Shown here: positions 60,338 through 64,000 of the stretch, in pieces
Layout of the letters: each line of letters opens with the position of its first letter
Position numbering within the stretch: the first letter of the stretch is position 1
Assembly (NCBI GenBank): GCA_031367105.1
Contig: JANLPG010000030.1
Span: 24,007 to 88,006, forward strand
Direction: 5' to 3'
From: Palsa-1233 sp031367105
GTDB taxonomy: Bacteria; Gemmatimonadota; Gemmatimonadetes; Gemmatimonadales; GWC2-71-9
DNA: 64,000 bases
Translations under genes and position numbers: made by a program
The notes under the pieces: model-generated
What the model saw: only the letters and a program-made list of their open reading frames with translations
What the model was told of the DNA's origin: nothing
Database searches by the model: none

Positions 60338-61755
60338 CCGCTGACCGGCACGCTCTTCCCGCCACCGGGCACGCCGATCTCGGTCATCGCACGCAGGTTC
60401 AGCACGTCTTCAAGCTCCCTCCCGACCAGGACCTGCTTGTCGGTCACGAGTTGTTTGACGGTCTTTCCCGTGGCAAGTGCCTCCTTGGAGAGCTTCGCGG
60501 CCTCGACGTAGCCGATCTTCGGCATCAGGGCGGTGACCAGCGCTGGCGACCGTTCCAGCCAGTAGGCGCACTGTGCCTCGTCGGCCTGAATCCCGCGGAT
60601 GCACTTCTCGTCGAAGATCCGAACCGCATTGGCGACGATCTGCAAACTGAATACGACGTTGTGCGTGATGACCGGCATCATCACGTTGAGTTCGAGTTCC
60701 CCAGCCTTCGCCGCCATCGCGACCGTGGTGTCGAAGCCGATCGCCTGGTAGCAGACCTGGTTTACCATTTCGGCAATTGACGGATTCACCTTTCCGGGCA
60801 TGATACTCGACCCCGGTTGCACCGCCGGAAGGAGAATCTCTGCGAGTCCGGTGCGCGGGCCTGATGCGAGCAGGCGGATGTCATCGGCGATTTTGCAGAG
60901 GTCGAGTACGAAGGCACGGAGGGCTCCGCTGAACGTGGCGATATCGCCCATCGACTGCATCAGCTGGATGCGGTCCTCGGCTACCTCCAGATCCAGCCCG
61001 GTGAGGTCGTGCAGGTGCCGGACCATCAGCGCAGGATATTCGGGTTCCACATTGATCCCGGTGCCCACCGCGCTGCCACCGATGTTCATCGCCCGGAGCC
61101 ATCCGGCAGCCTGCACCAGCTTGGCGCGGTGCCGGGCCACCGTGTGCCCATAGGCAGTGAACTCCTGACCCAATCGAATCGGTGTGGCATCCTGCAGGTG
61201 GGTGCGCCCCGACTTGACGATGTGGTCGAACTCTTTCCCCTTGCTCAGCAAGCTGGCCGCAAGGCCATCGAGTGCGTCGAACAGTCTGGGGAGCGTGAGC
61301 AGCGTCGCGAGCCGCATCGCGGTTGGAATCACATCATTGGTCGACTGCGCCATATTGACGTGATCGTTGGGATGCACCGGTGAATAACTGCCGCGCGACT
61401 GCCCAAGCAGTTCATTGGCGCGGTTCGCCAGCACTTCGTTCACATTCATGTTATGCGAGGTCCCTGCACCTGCCTGGTACGGATCAACGACGAATTGATC
61501 GCGGTGTTGCCCGCCCAGAATCTCATCGGCCGCGGCGATGATCGCGTCAGCGTACGCCGCCTCAAGCCGTCCGGTTCCCTTGTGGGTCATCGCGGCGGAA
61601 CGCTTGATCATCACGACCGCATCCACGAACGCCGCCAGGGGAGCAAGGCCGGAGATCGGGAAGTTTTCGACGGCGCGCAGCGTCTGGATCCCGTACAGGG
61701 CGTCGCTCGGGACCAGCTTTTCGCCGAGGGGATCCTTCTCAGTTCGGTAGCTCAT
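60334..61755 (-). CDS. aspA: Aspartate ammonia-lyase
   Basis: Deaminates aspartate to fumarate. The 473-residue protein has EKDPLGEKLVPSDALYGIQT, the superfamily signature GSSIMPGKVNPS (315-326), GRTHLQDATPIRLGQE and NMNVNEVLANRA. The DALYGIQTLRAVENFPISG wording is aspartase-like rather than fumarase-like. Coupled to an MFS gene. A TAGGTT -10-like site near 61800 could be its promoter, with a weak -35. Confidence 0.92.
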   Translation of the reverse strand: MSYRTEKDPLGEKLVPSDALYGIQTLRAVENFPISGLAPLAAFVDAVVMIKRSAAMTHKGTGRLEAAYADAIIAAADEILGGQHRDQFVVDPYQAGAGTSHNMNVNEVLANRANELLGQSRGSYSPVHPNDHVNMAQSTNDVIPTAMRLATLLTLPRLFDALDGLAASLLSKGKEFDHIVKSGRTHLQDATPIRLGQEFTAYGHTVARHRAKLVQAAGWLRAMNIGGSAVGTGINVEPEYPALMVRHLHDLTGLDLEVAEDRIQLMQSMGDIATFSGALRAFVLDLCKIADDIRLLASGPRTGLAEILLPAVQPGSSIMPGKVNPSIAEMVNQVCYQAIGFDTTVAMAAKAGELELNVMMPVITHNVVFSLQIVANAVRIFDEKCIRGIQADEAQCAYWLERSPALVTALMPKIGYVEAAKLSKEALATGKTVKQLVTDKQVLVGRELEDVLNLRAMTEIGVPGGGKSVPVSG

Positions 61756-61842
61756 AAGCGCGCGAAGTCCTGGTTCGGGGTGCCGGCCGGAGGCCGCGCC
61801 AAACCTAAGACCGCGGGGTGGTCGTTGGGAATCCCCGGCAGC

Positions 61843-62802
61843 TCAGGCGATGACGCTCGCCGCTCTGGTCTTCCGCTCGGTAAGAAACTTCTCCACCGCA
61901 ATCGCAGCGGTCGTCGCATCGCCGACTGCCGTGGTCACCTGCCGGGTCAGCTGGACCCGGAGGTCGCCTGCCGCAAAGAGGCCAGGGATCGAGGTTTCCA
62001 TCCGGTCATTGGTGATGATGTAGCCACTGGCGTCGTGCTGAAAATGCTGCGCCACCAAGCCGGTGTTGGGCTTGAATCCGATAAAAACGAAGGCGCCCGT
62101 CACCGCGAGTTCCGACGTCTCACCCGTCACGGTGTTGGCGAGCTTGAGGCAGGTGAGCCCGCGGGGTTCACCGACCATCGCGTCCACCGCGGTGTTCCAG
62201 ATCACCTCGATCCTCGGATTATTGAACGCCCGCTCCTGTACCACGCGCGACGCACGGAAGCTGTCGCGCCGATGGATCAGGTAGACCTTGCTGGCATAAC
62301 GGGTGAGGTAATCCGCTTCTTCAACCGCGGCATCACCACCACCGATCACGGCAATCGTCTCCCCCTTGAAGAACGCGCCGTCGCAGACGGCACAATAGGA
62401 GACTCCCCGGCCGGCGTATTCGAGTTCGCCAGGGACGCCGAGCTTGGTGGGCGTGCCACCGGCGGTGAGGATCACCGACGGCGCACGAAAGCTGTTGCCA
62501 CCCGCGACCGCGACCGTGAAGATCTCGTCCTCCCCGCGCACGATCGAGGTCACCTCTTCGGTCCGGATATCGGCACCGAAATGGAGCGCGTGTTCCGTCA
62601 TCTTCGCCGCGAGGTCCGGTCCGAGGATCGAGATGAATCCGGGATAGTCCTCGATTGTTTCGGTATTGAGGAGCTCACCGCCGGTGAGTCCGCGCTCGAG
62701 CAGCAGGGACCTGAGCATCCCCCGCCCGGCGTACATCGCGGCGCAGAGTCCAGCGGGTCCACCCCCCACGATGATCACGTCGAATTCGGTCTCGGTCGTC
62801 AC
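61843..62802 (-). CDS. trxB: Thioredoxin reductase
   Basis: NADPH-dependent flavoenzyme reducing thioredoxin. The 319-residue protein has FAD motif VGGGPAGLCAAMYAGR, the redox-active CAVC (137-140), NADPH motif VIGGGDAAVEEADYL and the late GLFAAGDLR. GTG at 62802 overlaps the stop of the unknown gene upstream (GTGA), so trxB, the Cys-rich protein and the SDR form one unit. Confidence 0.95.
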   Translation of the reverse strand: MTTETEFDVIIVGGGPAGLCAAMYAGRGMLRSLLLERGLTGGELLNTETIEDYPGFISILGPDLAAKMTEHALHFGADIRTEEVTSIVRGEDEIFTVAVAGGNSFRAPSVILTAGGTPTKLGVPGELEYAGRGVSYCAVCDGAFFKGETIAVIGGGDAAVEEADYLTRYASKVYLIHRRDSFRASRVVQERAFNNPRIEVIWNTAVDAMVGEPRGLTCLKLANTVTGETSELAVTGAFVFIGFKPNTGLVAQHFQHDASGYIITNDRMETSIPGLFAAGDLRVQLTRQVTTAVGDATTAAIAVEKFLTERKTRAASVIA

Positions 62803-63617
62803 AGGCGTTCCCGGCTCAGGTCAGCTCCAGCGGAGTCGCGCGAATATAGAACGTCTGGCCTGCCCGCGGGTTCCCCGGCCGGGGCCGGCCCGACCCGCAG
62901 CACCGCCACCGCGCCGTGACAGGCGGAGATCGACCCGATCACGAGCGCACCGCCAGCCGGGGTGTCGGCAACGGTGGCGAGGGAGTCGAGCCCAGAAAAT
63001 GCGAGGTGCGCCGGGTACATCCCGACGCCGTAGACGGCGTGGCGGCAGGTGAAAAGCGCCGGTTCCGTCGCCATCGGATGCGTGCGACCCAGCAGGCCAC
63101 TCCACTCCTTTACCGCGTCCCCCATTTCCCAGCTTCGCGGTGCCCCAATGGCGGGGCAGATGGCTGGCTCGACGCAGTGCATCGGACAGAGCCAGTCGGC
63201 GAAGGAGACGTAGCGGACACCGTCGGTATGCATTCGGTCGTACGGAGTACCCATCGGCAATTCGGGCCGTACCCGCTCAACCACTCGATCCGGCCACCGC
63301 GATCTGGCACGACGCTCCAACCAGTCGGCGAGGAGGTGCGGCATCAGCGGCGTCGGCACGATCGTGTCGCTTCGGCCCCCGGAGTCGCGCTCCCCCGGCA
63401 CCAGCCAGCCATCCAGGAACTCGCTCCAATCGGCCACCGCAATCACGCGCTGTGCGTCGGGGGGGAGACGTGAAGCTCGTGACTGGGGATCGTGATCCAC
63501 AATCAGCAGGCGGCGGTACTCGACCGCTCCCTTGGCGCGCGCGCGTTCCAGTTGGCCGAGGTAGAACGACCCATAGCAACCGCCGCCCATAATCGCGACA
63601 TCGCCCAGGAGCATCAT
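62799..63617 (-). CDS. Unrecognised Cys-rich Rossmann-like protein
   Basis: A 272-residue protein I do not recognise. It begins with a dinucleotide-binding-like pattern GGGCYGSFYLG (11-21) and a following strand with acidic end (LLIVDHDP, 38-44). A cysteine cluster C144-x3-C148-x5-C154 (CPMHCVEPAICP) plus C191, C233 and several His could hold a metal or an iron-sulfur centre. No signal peptide. ATG at 63617 (ATGATG) overlaps the SDR stop as ATGA, and the trxB start overlaps its end. The context points to redox chemistry; no function is claimed. Confidence 0.8.
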   Translation of the reverse strand: MMLLGDVAIMGGGCYGSFYLGQLERARAKGAVEYRRLLIVDHDPQSRASRLPPDAQRVIAVADWSEFLDGWLVPGERDSGGRSDTIVPTPLMPHLLADWLERRARSRWPDRVVERVRPELPMGTPYDRMHTDGVRYVSFADWLCPMHCVEPAICPAIGAPRSWEMGDAVKEWSGLLGRTHPMATEPALFTCRHAVYGVGMYPAHLAFSGLDSLATVADTPAGGALVIGSISACHGAVAVLRVGPAPAGEPAGRPDVLYSRDSAGADLSRERL

Positions 63618-64000
63618 CGGCGCAACAGCCGCCCACCATCTACGACAAGAGTCTCCCCGGTCACGAAATCGCCGTGCTCCAGCAGGTAGAGCAGTGCCTG
63701 CACTGCGTCGTTCGGGGTGCCGAGCCGCAACAGCGGCGTGGTCTCGCTCAGGAAGCGCTTCTTCTCGGCATCGTAGTCGTCGGGGACGAGCACGGTCCCC
63801 GGTGCAATCGCATTGACGGTGATCTCCGGCGCCAGCGCGACGGCGAGGACCTTCGTCAACATCACCACGCCTGCTTTGCTCACGGAATGGGCGGGATAGT
63901 TTCGCCACGGTTCGATCCCGCCGAGGTCGGCGATATTCACGATCTTGCCGCCCACCGCCGCGAGATGTGGAGCGGCCTGCTGCGCCAGGAAGAATGGCGC
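63614..64000 (-). CDS. Short-chain dehydrogenase, PTR1-like (N-terminus outside window)
   Basis: The last about 128 residues of an SDR: APFFLAQQAAPHLAAVGGKIVNIADLGG, then NYPAHSVSKAGVVMLTKVLA, VNAIAPGTVLVPDDY and FVTGETLVVDGGRLLRR. The catalytic YxxxK position reads His-Ser-Val-Ser-Lys (CAT where TAT would be expected), and the usual Ser is Asp, as in pteridine-reductase-like groups. The start is beyond 64000. Coupled to the Cys-rich gene and trxB. Confidence 0.85.
   Translation of the reverse strand, partial: APFFLAQQAAPHLAAVGGKIVNIADLGGIEPWRNYPAHSVSKAGVVMLTKVLAVALAPEITVNAIAPGTVLVPDDYDAEKKRFLSETTPLLRLGTPNDAVQALLYLLEHGDFVTGETLVVDGGRLLRR

Noticed and set aside
1..64000. CRISPR arrays, insertion sequences, prophage or toxin-antitoxin genes
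   Set aside because: No regularly spaced repeats, transposase or integrase motifs were found; the window is core chromosome.

Overview
The window is a gene-dense, high-GC stretch of a diderm bacterial chromosome. The content is core housekeeping plus envelope biogenesis; I see no prophage, insertion sequence, CRISPR array or plasmid functions. A full Tol-Pal set, an LptD-type outer-membrane protein, a BamD-like lipoprotein and Tat components show a Gram-negative envelope. A large SecA of the Bacteroidetes/Chlorobi-like form, gene-order habits and many HEAT/TPR proteins make Gemmatimonadota my best guess (inference; 16S or marker-gene placement would decide). Almost everything is on the minus strand. 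Only ppiD, rpmB and one tRNA-Leu are clearly on the plus strand. Genes are usually joined by 1- to 4-nt ATGA/GTGA/TAATG overlaps, so translational coupling is the rule.

Layout (minus strand unless stated). 1-2.2 kb: TPR gene, aroQ and an Xaa-Pro peptidase cut by the window edge, divergent from plus-strand ppiD (2.4-4.2 kb). 4.3-7.7 kb: a TPR protein, a polyprenyl diphosphate synthase, a DUF4321-like protein and tatA. 7.9-17.9 kb: an epimerase followed by tolQ-tolR-tolA/tonB-like-tolB-pal-cpoB and then one continuous frame encoding TatC joined to LptD, with a lipoprotein gene behind it. 18-26.6 kb: secA side gene radC, relA/spoT, an EVE-domain gene, then uvrB-tsaE-tsaB-rimI and ssb, with a putative SOS-type box in the uvrB promoter. 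26.8-32.2 kb: TPR, bamD-like, nadD and secA. 32.2-38.6 kb: a nucleotide-sugar block (wbpD-, wbpE-, wbpB- and wbpA-like, ugd, UXS-like). 38.6-44 kb: a Tat-signal amidase, a HEAT/cyclophilin gene broken by two in-frame stops, a GNAT and murB. 44-49.2 kb: carB, rmd-like and gmd. 49.3-52.6 kb: plus-strand rpmB facing the alpha ribosomal operon (rpmJ-rpsM-rpsK-rpsD-rpoA-rplQ). 52.7-57.3 kb: smpB, amidase, TPR lipoprotein, pyrD, pyrF. 57.4-64 kb: tRNA-Leu(CAG), a MoeB-rhodanese fusion, an Rrf2 regulator, aspA with a coupled MFS transporter, and a three-gene redox cluster (SDR, unknown Cys-rich protein, trxB) that runs off the window.

The strongest unusual signals are the tatC::lptD frame at the end of the Tol-Pal operon, a GTTC-N7-GTTC box inside an apparently leaderless uvrB promoter, the HEAT-cyclophilin gene split by TAG and TAA in the same frame, and an unrecognised Cys-rich Rossmann-like protein between an atypical SDR and thioredoxin reductase. 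All start choices, promoters and functions are from reading the sequence; no database search was run.
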